Part shown: positions 11,736-21,734 of the stretch, one piece after another
Position numbering within the stretch: position 1 is the first letter of the stretch
How the letters are laid out: the number at the start of each line of letters is the position of its first letter
Assembly (NCBI GenBank): GCA_016271365.2
Contig: CM057459.1
Location: 490,929,501 to 490,993,500 of the forward strand
Reading direction: 5' to 3'
DNA from: Neoceratodus forsteri
Taxonomy: Eukaryota; Chordata; Ceratodontiformes; Ceratodontidae
DNA: 64,000 nucleotides
Notes under the pieces: generated by a model
What the model saw: the letters and a program-made list of their open reading frames with translations, nothing else
Databases searched by the model: none
What the model was told of the DNA's origin: nothing
Translations under genes and position numbers: made by a program

Positions 11736-12159
11736 GGTGAAGGAATGCAAGAAAAGGCTGACAAAAACCCCAGATGACCACTGAAGCTGGTGACAGTAAT
11801 ACTGTAACTGGCACTGAACACAGTAGTGGCACTAGTACAAAAAATCTTAGCTGGCTTTGCAGCTGTGCTGGCATCTTGGAGGCAGGGTGAAAAAGTATCT
11901 GTAAAAGGAAGAGTGCTGCTACAGTGCATCAGTCAATGGAAGAGACAGGCAAAAAGGGTTAAGGGTCCCTAAGCAGATGTAACCAAAAAATAGAAAAGCC
12001 TTTAAACAACTTGCAGTGGCACTACAGGAGTCATCACAGTGGCGTATTTGAGTCTGACCTCATAAGAAGAGACTACTTTTGATTCTACAGCTGGAGGGGA
12101 GCAATCTGAGGAACTGGAAGAAGCTAAAGCCATCAGTACTACACCCCCTCCAAAAAGCA

Positions 12160-12750
12160 AATCTTTTCCTTTAGCCCTTGAGCAAAGCAGCACAGGAGAG
12201 CCATTAGAGTCATCTACCCAAACGTTAAATTGAAAAAATCCCAAGAGCCCTAAAGCCATCAGGGACACTTACTACCAGCACTTCCATCCCACTGCAATAC
12301 TGCAAGCCCCAACAATCAGAAAACACACATTAGCAGTGTGGTCCTACTTTTTAATCTTCAGCAATGACAGTTCTTCTGTAAAATGTTATTTCTGAGCAAC
12401 TAAGATAAGCTGAGAAAAGAATGGCATAAATCTTGGAATATTATATCTCTTCCAGAAAGCAGATAATTTCCCACTGTCCTTGAGCAAACCAGCACAGGGG
12501 AGCTGTTAGACTCATCTACTCCAAAAGTAAATTGAAAAAAAGGCCAAAAGCCCTAAAGCAGTCCACCATACATGGACACTTACCACAAGTGCTTCCATCC
12601 CACTGCACTACTGCATGCCCCAAAAATCAGAAAGCATTCATCAGCAATGTGGTCCTACTTTTCAGTCTTCAGCAATGACAGTTCTGCAAAATGCTATTTC
12701 TTAGCAACTAAGATAAGCTGAAAGAAGAATGGCACCAAACTTGGAAGTAC
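12160..12750 (+). repeat. Two-copy direct duplication of ~300 bp
   Basis: About 12165-12447 and 12475-12750 are diverged copies of the same sequence. Shared stretches include CTTCCATCCCACTGCA, GTGGTCCTACTTTT, AGCAATGACAGTTCT and AGCAACTAAGATAAGCTGA. No coding signal is visible, so a local tandem duplication is the simplest reading. The flanks 11736-12159 and 12751-13305 show nothing recognisable. Confidence 0.75.
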
Positions 12751-13305
12751 TACCATACAGCATCACTTGAAGAAGCCACATGGATTGACAAGATGGGACA
12801 TAATCCATGTAGAGGAAAGGAATGTGGAGGAGGAGACGGGCATTGATACACTTGAGTTAAGTAGTGTAAGGGAAAAGAGGATGAGGAAGAGCAAGAAAGG
12901 GACATAAGGTGAGGTGAGTGGGTTGCTGTTGCCAAAGGTCAACCTGGAATTAGACACTTTGTGCCCGATATTGGAAAATGGGCAAAAGTGGATCTCAAAG
13001 GTTTGCATTCCGCCTGCTCTTGTCGGCAACTCCTAGTACGTAACATTCAGTCAGATAGCACACCAGTACTAGCTGAGTGAATATATAGCTGTGCGTCAGG
13101 CACCGCCAATTCAAGTAGCAGTAACATCAACATAGTCTGGGCTGCATGTGCCCATACCGCAGTGCACGCAACTGGTATGCCCGCGAACCTATTAACGCTA
13201 GGAACCAGCAGCGTGATATTCAACTGGCAACATGAACATAAGGTGCATACTAAGGTATAAGAAGCTGAAAAGGTAGAATGTATGATCAAACTCATATACT
13301 GAGTG

Positions 13306-13493
13306 GTCAGGATCCCTAGATCTGATATTCGAAACTCGAAATCCCGGCACTTGGTATTTGCCCACGGCTGAATTTGTTATAGTAAATAAGGAGGGTGTGG
13401 GGGGCAAAGCCCCTGAAAACCTCTGCCACGAGCAAGTACTGAGTATCAGGATTCTGAGTTTCGGGATATCAGTCTAGGGATCCCGACACTTGG
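13306..13493. repeat. Inverted-repeat element with ~45 bp arms
   Basis: The left arm at about 13306-13347 is the imperfect reverse complement of 13446-13487, sharing ATATCAG…CTAGGGATCC and GAGTTTCG words. The spacer is ~100 bp. A short direct repeat (ATCCCGRCACTTGGTA) also occurs at both arms. This suggests a small MITE or a rearranged palindromic repeat. Confidence 0.6.
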
Positions 13494-13499
13494 TATTGT

Positions 13500-13870
13500 G
13501 AGTTTTGGTCTTCCATAAGTAATCCGCTGAGAAGGCAGTTGGCCCATATGTGCTCCTGCCATCATCCCATAATAGGACAGAATAATTCCATTTGAGATGT
13601 AAACATCTAACCTTTTTTTAAACTGTTTTTTTTTTTTGTCTTTACTGATTATAGTGTCTAAGGGTAGTTTATTCCATGATTCCATGGATTAACCACTCTT
13701 CATTTATAGAAAGATTTCCTTTTATTAGTATTAAATCTTTTAGGTCTCAGTTGCAAGGGATGGCCCCTTGTACCCATTCTATCATTTTTAAAGTCAAATT
13801 CCAGTTCACTTAAGAGATACAGTAGCTATCTCGCACTATACCATAACATAGAAGTAGATCCTCTTGTACT
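13500..13870 (-). mobile_element. CR1-like LINE 3'-end fragment (second subfamily)
   Basis: The - strand reads an RTRGHPLQLRPKRFNTNKRK-like segment, then SFYK, VVNPWN and MESWNKLPLDTI, then FKKRLDVYI. This is the conserved C-terminus of CR1-clade ORF2 (RGH…L……F..R.V..WN.LP………FK..LD). The wording differs from the copy ending at 40303, so it is another subfamily, possibly the one seen at 20635-21258. Confidence 0.65.
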
Positions 13871-14144
13871 TAGTTAAGTTTTGTTCATTATAGGATAAAG
13901 TATTTATTTATTCATTTATTTGGTTTTTGTTTACTGGATAGGTGAGCTAGCCATAGAATGACTATTTTCAGTCATGGCCCAGGAGTACAACAAGAAACAA
14001 CATAGCAAGTACAGTATACAAAACATAGAGATACAATTGAAACAAATTACAATTTAGGCCATGGTGTATACATGGTGGAGAAAAAAGTACAAGTGGGAGC
14101 AAGGATAAGTATGCAAGAACACAAATTCCAGCTGTCTAACACAT
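13871..14144 (-). other. AT-rich stretch, possible 3' UTR of the LINE at 14386-18760
   Basis: Contains TTTATTTATTCATTTATTTG at about 13900. On the - strand this would be an AATAAATA-type LINE tail. It lies downstream of the interrupted LINE on the same strand, but no coding sequence links them. Confidence 0.3.
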
Positions 14145-14385
14145 AGTGAGAGCTGCGTGGCTCACTGGATCCGGTCCTGGTGTGAGAGTGCGAGGGGAGC
14201 TCTCCACCTCCCCACCATGGGGGCAAGCCACGGGGATATGCCGCGGCCTGAACATGGAGCCAGTGGTCCTTGGGACGGTGGCCGGAAACCTCAGGAGGAT
14301 GCCTGGAAGTGTGAGGTAGGCAGGCTGGTGACCAGGAGGAAAAAAGTACCAAGAAAAAAAAAAACATTGATTTTAAGATTGTGAG
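14145..14385 (+). mobile_element. tRNA-derived SINE-like insert with A-rich tail
   Basis: This GC-rich ~240 bp block begins with a pol III A-box-like TGGCTCACTGG (14158-14168) in a tRNA-like context. It ends in an A-rich tail (14345-14366). It abuts the LINE RT sequence at 14386, so it appears inserted into, or at a deletion edge of, that LINE. No clear B box could be placed. Confidence 0.45.
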
Positions 14386-15850
14386 AAGGATGGGGTGATC
14401 AACAAGATCGAAAGCTTTGGTCATGTCTATAAAAACCGCCCCAGTGAGAAGACAAGAGTCCATAAGCTGACAATGTATCTGTGGTGAATTTGAGCAGGGC
14501 CATGGTGGTGCTATGGCCCTTCCAGAAACCATGTTGGGCTGAGGAGAGAAGATTATTTTTATGTAGGAAATCAATGGTTTGAGTAGCTACTATCTTCTCA
14601 AGTATTTTACTTAGTACCGATAAGATAGCAATGGGTCTGTAGTTGGAAGGATCTTTGGAGTCACCTTTTTTGTAGCCCGGAGTGACTCGGGCAATTTTCC
14701 AGATATCAGGAACATGGCTCTGGCAAAGGGATAAGGTAAATATCCGGGCAAGAGGAGAGGCTGTGAGTGGGGCAGCAATCTTCAGAAGTCTAGGTTTGAT
14801 AACATCAGAGCCAGTACTAGTGTTGTCTGAGATGGTGTTTAGAAGTCTTAGCACCTCTGCCCTAAAGATAGCTTTGAAATGAAAGGATGGTCTTGATGCA
14901 TCATGGGGAGTTCAGTGTGTAGCTCTATAAGTTGCGTCATGGGGAAGGCAGAAGTGTACAGTACTTGGACAGGTCAGAAAATTGTTGGTTGAAAAAATGT
15001 GCTATTGTCTGAGGATCATTACACTGGATGCCATTTAGGATCATGTTATTTGGAGTAGGAGACTGGGTAGACCCCAGGAAAGTTCTGACATACCTCCAGA
15101 ACCTTCTAGGTTCTCCTGCAGCATCTGTGAGAAGATTTTTACAATATATACTTTTGGCAATTCTTATTTGTTTTTTACATTCTTTATACTGGGCCCTGTA
15201 GAGGTCATAGTCAGCTGAGAGACTAGAGGACTTAAAATCTCTCCAGCTCTCATCTCTCACTTTAAGTCTGGTAAGGAGGTCCTTTCTTAACCATCTTGTC
15301 TGATTACCTTTCACTCAGCGCGTTGAGTGCAGGGTATGGATATCCTGGAGCAGTAAGAATTCTTGAAGAAAAATGTTTAGGGCAGACTGGGTATCATTAG
15401 CTCTGTAAAGTTTGGTCCAGTCAACTTGAGAGACATCATTAAGAAAGTTTACTGGATGAAAATTTGCATAACTCCTGAAGGTGATATACCTTGGAGGTGG
15501 AGTGGGGGGGGGGGGGTTGAAACAGGAGACCATAAACAGAAAATGGGGGAGTGGTCAGTGAGTGTATCAGCAAGTATGCCTGCAGCATGTATATGCTCAG
15601 GCCAGTTTGTTAGGGCCCAATCAATTAGGGTGCTAGAGTTTGTGTGCTGAGCTGTCCTGGTGGGTTTGGTAATTAACTAAAGTACCTTATGGTGCATGAA
15701 CTGGGATAGAAAGTTGGTTTGACAATTTCCCAGGTTAATGTTACCCATAATAATCACTTCATTTTGTCCACCCCACTGGGATGTTTGTTCAAGTAACTCT
15801 ACTAGACCAGTGAGGCCACTGTTTAGGGGATTATAGGCACATACAATATG
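14386..15850 (-). pseudogene. L2-related LINE, endonuclease C-terminus, linker and RT
   Basis: The - strand reads, from 15850 down, VCAYNPLNSGLTGLVELLEQ and an IIMGNINL block (endonuclease). Next comes a linker (RFWRYVRTFLGS, then ILNGIQCNDPQTIAHFFNQQ) and then RT: SDVIKPRLLKIAAPL, VTPGYKKGDSKDPSNYRP, QHGFWKGHSTTMALLKF and FIDMTKAFDLVDH. It stops at 14386, before the catalytic YADD block. The wording differs from the two L2 copies in this window, so this is a separate L2/CR1-group family. Its missing N-terminus lies at 18291-18760, beyond an L2 insertion. Several stops and frameshifts are present. Confidence 0.7.
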
Positions 15851-15866
15851 CATTTTTTTTAATAAT

Positions 15867-15890
15867 AATAAAAATAATAATAATAATTTA
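15867..15890. repeat. (AAT)n tail of L2 copy 2
   Basis: A short AAT-rich run at the 3' end of the L2 element. L2 elements typically end in short microsatellite-like tails rather than poly(A). Confidence 0.75.
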
Positions 15891-16171
15891 TTTGTAGTGT
15901 GCCTTTCAAAAACCAAGGTGCATAACAAGTTAAAACAACATTGAATAATGAATACAGATCCATAAAATACAAATACAATCTAGGTAAAAATGAATAAAAT
16001 CATGCAGGGTAGGCTTGAAGCCACAAATATGTTTTTAGGGCCTGTTTAAATCCTTCCACAATCATGCACATTCCAAAGGGTTGGGGCCACATACATAAAT
16101 GCATGGGCCCCAGAAGATTTTAAGGAAACCTCTGGAATCTCTAGCAACCTCTCATCAGCCAAACAGAACAA

Positions 16172-17690
16172 TCACCCAGGGCAATAAGGAATCAGAAGCT
16201 CTTTCAGGTAGTCTGGGCCCAGTCCGTGTAGGGCTTTGTAAGTCAGAAGTCTGACTTCAAAGGTGATCTGCCAGTATACTGGCAGCCAGTGCAGTTCGCA
16301 CAGCACCGGAGAGATGTGACAAGACCAGGAGGTCCCCGTCAATAACCGAGCTGCAGCGTTCTGCACCGGCTTCAGGTGGCGGATATCTACCCCAGGTAGC
16401 CCTAGGTAAAGGGAGTTGCAGTAATCAAGGTGTGAGGACACAAAGGCATGGACCAAAGTAGGGAGATCACCAGACAGAAGAAGGTGCTTAACCTTGGAGA
16501 TGTTCCTCAAATGTTAAAAAGAGGATTTGATGACTGCCGACACCTGCGATCGCAATGTCAGCCCTTTGTCAAAAATCAACTGCAGGTTTCACACCTGTTC
16601 AGAGGTAAGGAGTGGTAAGCTCCCAAGGAAAAGTCCCGCGGGTGAACCCACCCTGAACCCCTCTATTTGGCACCCCAGGTCTACAACCAACACCTCAGTC
16701 TTTTCTGAGTTCAACCTCAACCAGCTCGAATCCATCCAATCCTGGATTTCAGCGAGGCAGTTGTTAAATATCAAGAGAGCTTTATCCTGGTCAGGTGCAA
16801 AAGAAAGGTAGAGCTTGGTATCAACAGCATAGCAGTGAAACCTCAGCCCATACCTTCTTATAATGTCTCCGAGGGGCAGCTTGTACACTGCGAACAACAT
16901 GGGGGACAACGCTGAACCCTGAAGAACCCCACATGACAGACAGACTGGGTCAGAGGAATAAATCCCCGACACCACCCTCTGAGTACTGCTAGTGAGGAAA
17001 GATGTAAACCACCTGAGGACAGTACCCGACAGGCTACAGATGAATCTCAGGCAATCGAGAACAATCCCATGGTCCTCAGTGTCAAATGCAGATGAGAGAT
17101 CTAGAAGAACCAAGATGGAGTGGTTTTTCCAATCCCTTGCCATCAGGAGATCATTGAGCACCCAAACCAGTGCTGTCTCAGTACTATGCCTCTTTCAAAA
17201 ACTGGATTGGAGAGGTTCATAGATGTCATGGGTGGTCAAATGGTTCTCCAGTTGTAGTGCCACTACTTTCTCAATTATCTTCACTATAAAGGGAAGGTTT
17301 GAGATTGGTCTGTAGTTAGCAGGGCAGTCTGGGTCCAAAGAAACTTTCTTGAGGAGGGGTGTCACCACTGCCTCCTTCAGGGAGCTAGGAAACTCACCTG
17401 TATCCAGGGAGCACCATACTATCCATGCTAGGACTGGGCCAATGATGTCACTACAACCCATAATCAGGGTTATCAGTCCTGGATCCAAACTAGAGTACAT
17501 AGGGCGCATACCCTGGACAATCCACATGATATCCATGAACTCTGGCTGGTTGAAGGTACTCCAAGAGAACTGAGGGACAGCGACCAAGCGCCAATCCAAA
17601 GCAGCACCCACAGAGTATGCTGGCTGGAGCCCCACTCTGATGTCAGCCACCTTAGCTGCAAAGAATCGAGCAAGATCAACACACTCCACT
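16172..17690 (-). pseudogene. L2 copy 2: reverse transcriptase with mutated catalytic box
   Basis: The frame runs KEAVVTPLLKKVSLDPDCPA, NYRPISNLPFIVKIIEK and LQSSF (17195-17689). It continues VLLDLSSAFDTEDHGIVLD, SCGVLQGSALSPMLFAVY, YAVDTKLYLSF and WLRLNSEKTEVLVVDL (16589-17161). The C-terminal HLDYCNSLYLGLPG, LLTGTSWSCHISPVL and HWLPVYWQI follow (16172-16510). The catalytic YADD is changed to YAVD (16820-16831), so one metal-binding Asp is lost. Frameshifts separate the three segments. The nearby copy 1 keeps the canonical YADD. Confidence 0.85.
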
Positions 17691-17746
17691 TGTGAAAAGG
17701 CTCTTCGAATCTGCAGGCAGGCTGGGTTGCACAGTCTGTCTACCTT

Positions 17747-18290
17747 TCAAAACAGCAGAGCTGGTCGGTTCTGAGCAGCTGCAATCTCCCTGGACAGGAA
17801 CTCTGCCTTCTTATGGGTGATTGCAGATTGATAGACTTGATAATGTTCCATCAGTCTAAGGTGGTTGGCATCCAGGGTGGATTTCCACCAGCGGCGCTCT
17901 AACCTTTGTCCTAATCGCTGCATCTCCCTCAAGGTTCCATCAAACCAAGGGGACTGAGGGCAAAGGGAGAGAGGACAAACACAGATACGAGCAATGAGAT
18001 CCAGGGCAGAAGAGGTGGCCTTACTATAGGCCACCACTAAAGCATCTGGGTCATTGTTTGCCACTGGAAGAACCAATCAGTCAAGCACAACATCCAGGCC
18101 TTCAGAGTTATATCTCATGAAGGGCGGTATCTGACCATCTCCACAGGGGTAGGCCTACAAAGGTGGGTGCAAAAACTGAACCCCACGGTGCACTGATTGG
18201 ACCATCTGACAGGTTCCACCCCCAAATCTAAGGCTTTGATTCCCAGGAGGAAGACTAGCTCAAGACAGTGATCATGTTTATGAGTAGTTC
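17747..18290 (-). pseudogene. L2 copy 2: linker and endonuclease end
   Basis: CPQSPWFDGTLREMQRLGQR followed by RRWWKSTLD and KKAEFLSREIAAAQNRPALL (17747-18076) matches the L2 linker. Higher up, HDHCLELVFLLGI and a VEPVRWSN segment correspond to the last endonuclease blocks, with the SDH motif degraded. Confidence 0.75.
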
Positions 18291-18760
18291 ATGAGTTGCA
18301 CCCAGAGTAAGTAATGCATGAAGTGACTCACAGTGGGGGAAGGAGGGCATAGGGATGGCAGAGAGATTTAAATGCTCTTTGTAATATATGGCAACACCAC
18401 CTCCATTTTTTGAAGAGATTCTATCTCTTCAGATAAGGTTATATGTAGCTAATGAACAAGAGGAGTCGGGAACAGTAGATTTCAACCATGTTTCCAATAG
18501 GCAGAGCAAGTCTGGCTTGTAAAGTGTAACCTATGCCTCAAGTTCCACTAGGTTGTACAGTAGGATCCTGATGTTGTGAAGAGCAATGCGGAGTCCTTTC
18601 ATATTGTGAACTAAGAAGTTGGCATGGGAGTACATCCCAGAAAGTAGAAGAGCAATGAGGATGAGATACCAGAGTTTCCAGTGGACAAAGGAAGCATGAT
18701 GCAGTGGACCATAATGGTATTTTAGAGACTCCTTTGTAGCAATGTAAATGATACTCATTT
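18291..18760 (-). pseudogene. L2-related LINE, endonuclease N-terminus (continues at 15850)
   Basis: The - strand reads HNIRILLYNLVELEA, then KPDLLCLLETWL, and then KNGGGVAIYYKEHLNL. These are the first blocks of an APE-type endonuclease: catalytic Asn in the N.R segment, Glu in LETWL, and the GGGVA block. The sequence breaks at about 18290 and resumes at 15850, so the L2 insertion splits one gene. A stop sits inside both halves. Confidence 0.7.
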
Positions 18761-19344
18761 GGATTAAAAGAGGGTGGAATCAGGCTCCTTTACATCCAGT
18801 AAAAGGAGGTTAGAGAATTGAAGTCACTTTGTGAAGGAGGATGAACACCTGCAATGTTGCAGAGGGTAATTGAAATCACAGAGAGGATACTGAGCAGCAG
18901 GAATGAGATGAATGGCAGGGGAAGGTTAGTGGAGACCATGGCACTGCTATATATCAATAGGGAGGGCCAGATTAGTAATGGTAAGGGTGGTTTAGATAAG
19001 GGTGTTGTAGAAAGAAAGAAGAGTATATTACTGTCTCTGAGGCTTCCGGTCAGATATAGATCACAGCCTGTAAGAGTCACAATTTGAGAAATTTTGTGCT
19101 GTAGGTGAAAGGGATAAGTTTTCAGATAGTGCTGGTGGGGTGTAAGTGAGAAACTCTTTGTTACTTCTGGATTAGTAAAGTAAGCCGATTGGTGCCCCTA
19201 GTGGTAGGATAGTATAAGGGCCCAATGAAAAAGTAGACACTTACTTAATTTCACCAAAAAAGGTATATAAGGAACAGTCGAGCAAGGGCAGGAGGGTGGG
19301 GGTGGGTGGGGAGCCAGTGCACAGTGCCAGTGGGGTTTTCTTAT
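18761..19344. other. No gene recognised; may be 5' region of the interrupted LINE
   Basis: On the - strand this would lie upstream of the LINE endonuclease. One hydrophobic, serine/proline-rich frame (18790-19080) shows no known domain and is probably chance. From 19290 the sequence is G-rich. Confidence 0.3.
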
Positions 19345-19595
19345 AGTTCCAAAGAAGCTGGGCTAAGTGCCCAACATACCGGCGGAGCTGTGTTTCAGCG
19401 AACTACTGGCATGGTTCACGGCTGCTTCTGAGAGGCTCTTTTGGTGATCAGCATATCACTTTTATGGAGTGAGGTCTCTGCCAGTAGTAGGCAGTGCCGT
19501 GGCTCAAACCCAGGGAGTCCTTTGGTAGCAAGAGTCGCAGGAAAGCAGGAGCAGTCCACCAGCCCAAAAACAGGTACCAGAGATTGCCTGAAAAG
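19345..19595. repeat. Short interspersed repeat family, copy 1
   Basis: Shares CGGCTGCTTCTGAGAGGCTC, GGCAGTGCCGTGGCTC and CCAGGGAGTCCTTTGGTAGC with copies at 20170-20415 and 20416-20622. On the - strand copy 2 contains GGGTTCGAGCC, a good pol III B-box match, which suggests a tRNA-derived SINE or an element carrying one. Confidence 0.6.
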
Positions 19596-20002
19596 AAAAA
19601 TAGGGGGAGATTAAGTAAGGGTGGGATGTGGGAGGGTGAAATATTAATACAATAGAGCTGGGTGGGCACTAGGAGGGAGGTGGAGCAGGGACAGAGAGAA
19701 CCAGGGAACAGGCAGAGTTAACTGGCTAGCAAAGGGATAGCAAACAAGATTCTACTTAAACAACTTTCAGGTTTTAGAAAAAGGTGAACTCTGTATTCTA
19801 AACAGCTAGACCTGGCCAGAATAACATTTCAAATGATAGTAGCATAAATAAATGTTTTAAAAATTTTTAAACACTAACAGTACAAGATGTAAAAAAATGC
19901 TTGGAGTAGTTCACAGAGGTTTAAGATTATTAAAATAAATACTCTGAAATTGGACACGGGGCCAAGACACAGACTGTTGCTGAAGCTGGAGTCCTATCTA
20001 GA

Positions 20003-20190
20003 CAGCCAATCACTTGCAGGCACTGTTAGTGGAACGTCAACCAGTAAGAAAGGCACAAAGAATTGTAAATTGTCTTTGTTCTGGCTCCTGAGAAGCTGAG
20101 CAATCACAGGCAGGCACTGTTACTGGAATGTCAGCCAGTGAAAAAAGCACCAGGAATTTTAAAATTGTCTTTCTTTTTCTCCAAAGATGC
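20003..20190 (+). repeat. ~95 bp tandem duplication
   Basis: Two copies share CAGGCACTGTTA, TGGAAYGTCARCCAGT and AATTGT-CTTT words at about 20003-20098 and 20099-20190. The second copy runs into repeat copy 2. The interval 19596-20002 shows nothing recognisable. Confidence 0.65.
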
Positions 20191-20415
20191 TGGGCTAAGC
20201 GTCAAACATATTTGCAGAGCTCTGTTTCCGTGAACCACTGGCGTAGTTCACGGCTGCTTCTGAGAGGCTCTTTCAGTGATCGGTGGATCACTTTTTGGGA
20301 GCACGGTCTCTGCCGGTAGCAGGCAGTGCCGTGGCTCGAACCCAGGGAGTCCTTTGGTAGCAAGAGTCTCAGGATTGCAGGAGCAGTACACCAAAAACTG
20401 GCACCAGAGATTGCC
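20170..20415. repeat. Short interspersed repeat family, copy 2 (with B-box-like motif)
   Basis: It is colinear with copy 1, starting near CTCCAAAGATGCTGGGCTAAG and ending at ACCAGAGATTGCCTG. The - strand sequence GGGTTCGAGCC (20334-20344) matches the RNA polymerase III B box. It is followed directly by a third copy in the same orientation. Confidence 0.65.
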
Positions 20416-20622
20416 TGTGGAGCTGTGTTTCAGTGAACCACCGGTGTGGTTCATGGCTGCTTCTGAGAAGCTCTTTCGGTGATCGGTGGGTCACTTTTGG
20501 GGAGCGCAGTCTCTGCTCGTAGCAGGCAGTGCCAGGGCTTGAATCCAGGGAGTCCTTTGGTAGTGAGAGTCTCAGGACTGCAGGAGCTGTCCACCAGCCT
20601 GAAAATGGGCACCAGAGATATA
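20416..20622. repeat. Short interspersed repeat family, copy 3
   Basis: It is fused head-to-tail to copy 2 and lacks the first ~45 bp. The B-box-like region is mutated (GGCTTGAATCC on the + strand). Confidence 0.65.
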
Positions 20623-20634
20623 GTTTATATTATA

Positions 20635-21258
20635 TATAATTTTGGTTGCCTGTCTCTGGATTCTTTCTATTCTATCTGTCGCACCTTTGGTAATGGGTCC
20701 CTATACTGGGCTACAATAGTCCAGTAGGGGTCTAACATAGGATCTTTACAGTGGCATTATTACTCTTTCATCCCTCCATCTAAAGTTACATTTTATAGTC
20801 CATAGTAGTCTTTTAGCCTTTACTATTTGTGCTTTGCAATGTGTGTCACATGCTAATGTTTCAGTGACTGTTATTCCCAAACCATTTTCTTCTTTTGATT
20901 CTATAAAAGTCATTCTGTTAAGTTGATATAGTGCTTTCTTATTTTGCCTGCCTAAGTGAATAACACAGCACTTCTCAATGTTAAAGCTCATCCCCCAAGT
21001 ATTGGCCCTCTTAGATATGTTTTCTAGATCCCATTGTGGTGCATCCACATCATCTTGGGTATTGACAACAATGGCGAGCTTTGTGTCACCTGTGTATTTA
21101 CTTAACCAGTTTGTAACCTGTTTACCCATGTCAGAAACAAATATCTGGAACAGTACTGGCCCAAGGACTGATACCTGTGGTACCCCAGTAGACACTGCTA
21201 TTGGTTCAGATAAGTAACCATTTATGCTAACCCTCTGACTTCTGCCCTCCAGCCAACA
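20635..21258 (-). pseudogene. CR1-clade LINE RT fragment
   Basis: The - strand reads QRVSINGYLSEP, then STGVPQVSVLGPVLFQIFVS and YTGDTKLAIVVN (a decayed YADDTKL). It continues WGMSFNIEKCCVIHLGRQN, LGITVTE and MPL, then after a stop VRPLLDYCSPV and DRIERIQRQATKI. This is the second half of a CR1-clade RT. The catalytic box has lost an Asp (YADD to YTGD). Both ends are truncated: the 5' side meets a hairpin element at 21280, and the 3' side meets the short repeat ending at 20622. Confidence 0.8.
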
Positions 21259-21279
21259 TTAGTCCATTGTGCATGTAAC

Positions 21280-21472
21280 ACACTATGGGGCTATAAATGT
21301 AAGCAATAGCCCATGACAGAGAGTGTGCAGTTACTGGGGATTAATCAACGCCCCGGGTGCGTTGTGAGGCATGAGGCTGCAGGCCAAGTGCAATCACAGC
21401 ACCTGGGGTGTTGATTAATCTCCAATAACCGCACATCCTAGAGTGGGTTATTGCGATTATAACATGGGGCCC
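21280..21472. repeat. Palindromic MITE-like element, ~85 bp arms
   Basis: The left arm (21280-21366) and right arm (21394-21472) are imperfect reverse complements. Strong matches are GATTAATCAACGCCCCGGGTG with CACCTGGGGTGTTGATTAATC, and GCAATAGCCCATG with the GGGTTATTGC region. The loop is ~28 bp. No coding capacity is seen. Confidence 0.75.
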
Positions 21473-21734
21473 TTGAACACTTTAAAAAAATTAAGAGAAA
21501 GAATTTCTCTGCACCTTCAAAGAGTACAAATATCAGTGTATCCTGCCACCTTTTTCTGCGGGAGCTTTTCAGCAAATGTGCATTAACAGAGATTAACAAA
21601 TGGTCATGTGGTGCTATTTAGCCAATTGGCTATATAGATTTTCTTGACCCATTTTATAAATGCACATTATGGGCTAATTTGCATGGCAAGTGGCAGTAAG
21701 TTTGCACGCATTGTGACCGCCCCACCACTCTGAT
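21473..21734. other. Nothing recognised
   Basis: AT-rich anonymous DNA between a hairpin element and a minisatellite array. Confidence 0.4.

Larger units (their letters stand above)
15851..18290 (-). mobile_element. LINE-2 (L2) copy 2, inserted into another LINE
   Basis: A 2.44 kb L2 copy on the - strand, of the same family as the one at 3558-6400. It is 5' truncated inside the endonuclease (HDHCLELVFLLGI just below 18290). It ends in an L2-like (ATT)n tail, seen as AATAATAATAAAAATAATAA at about 15868 on the + strand. Both edges fall inside the endonuclease of the host LINE, whose reading continues across the gap (GGGVAIYYKEH on one side, VCAYNPLNS on the other). Confidence 0.8.
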
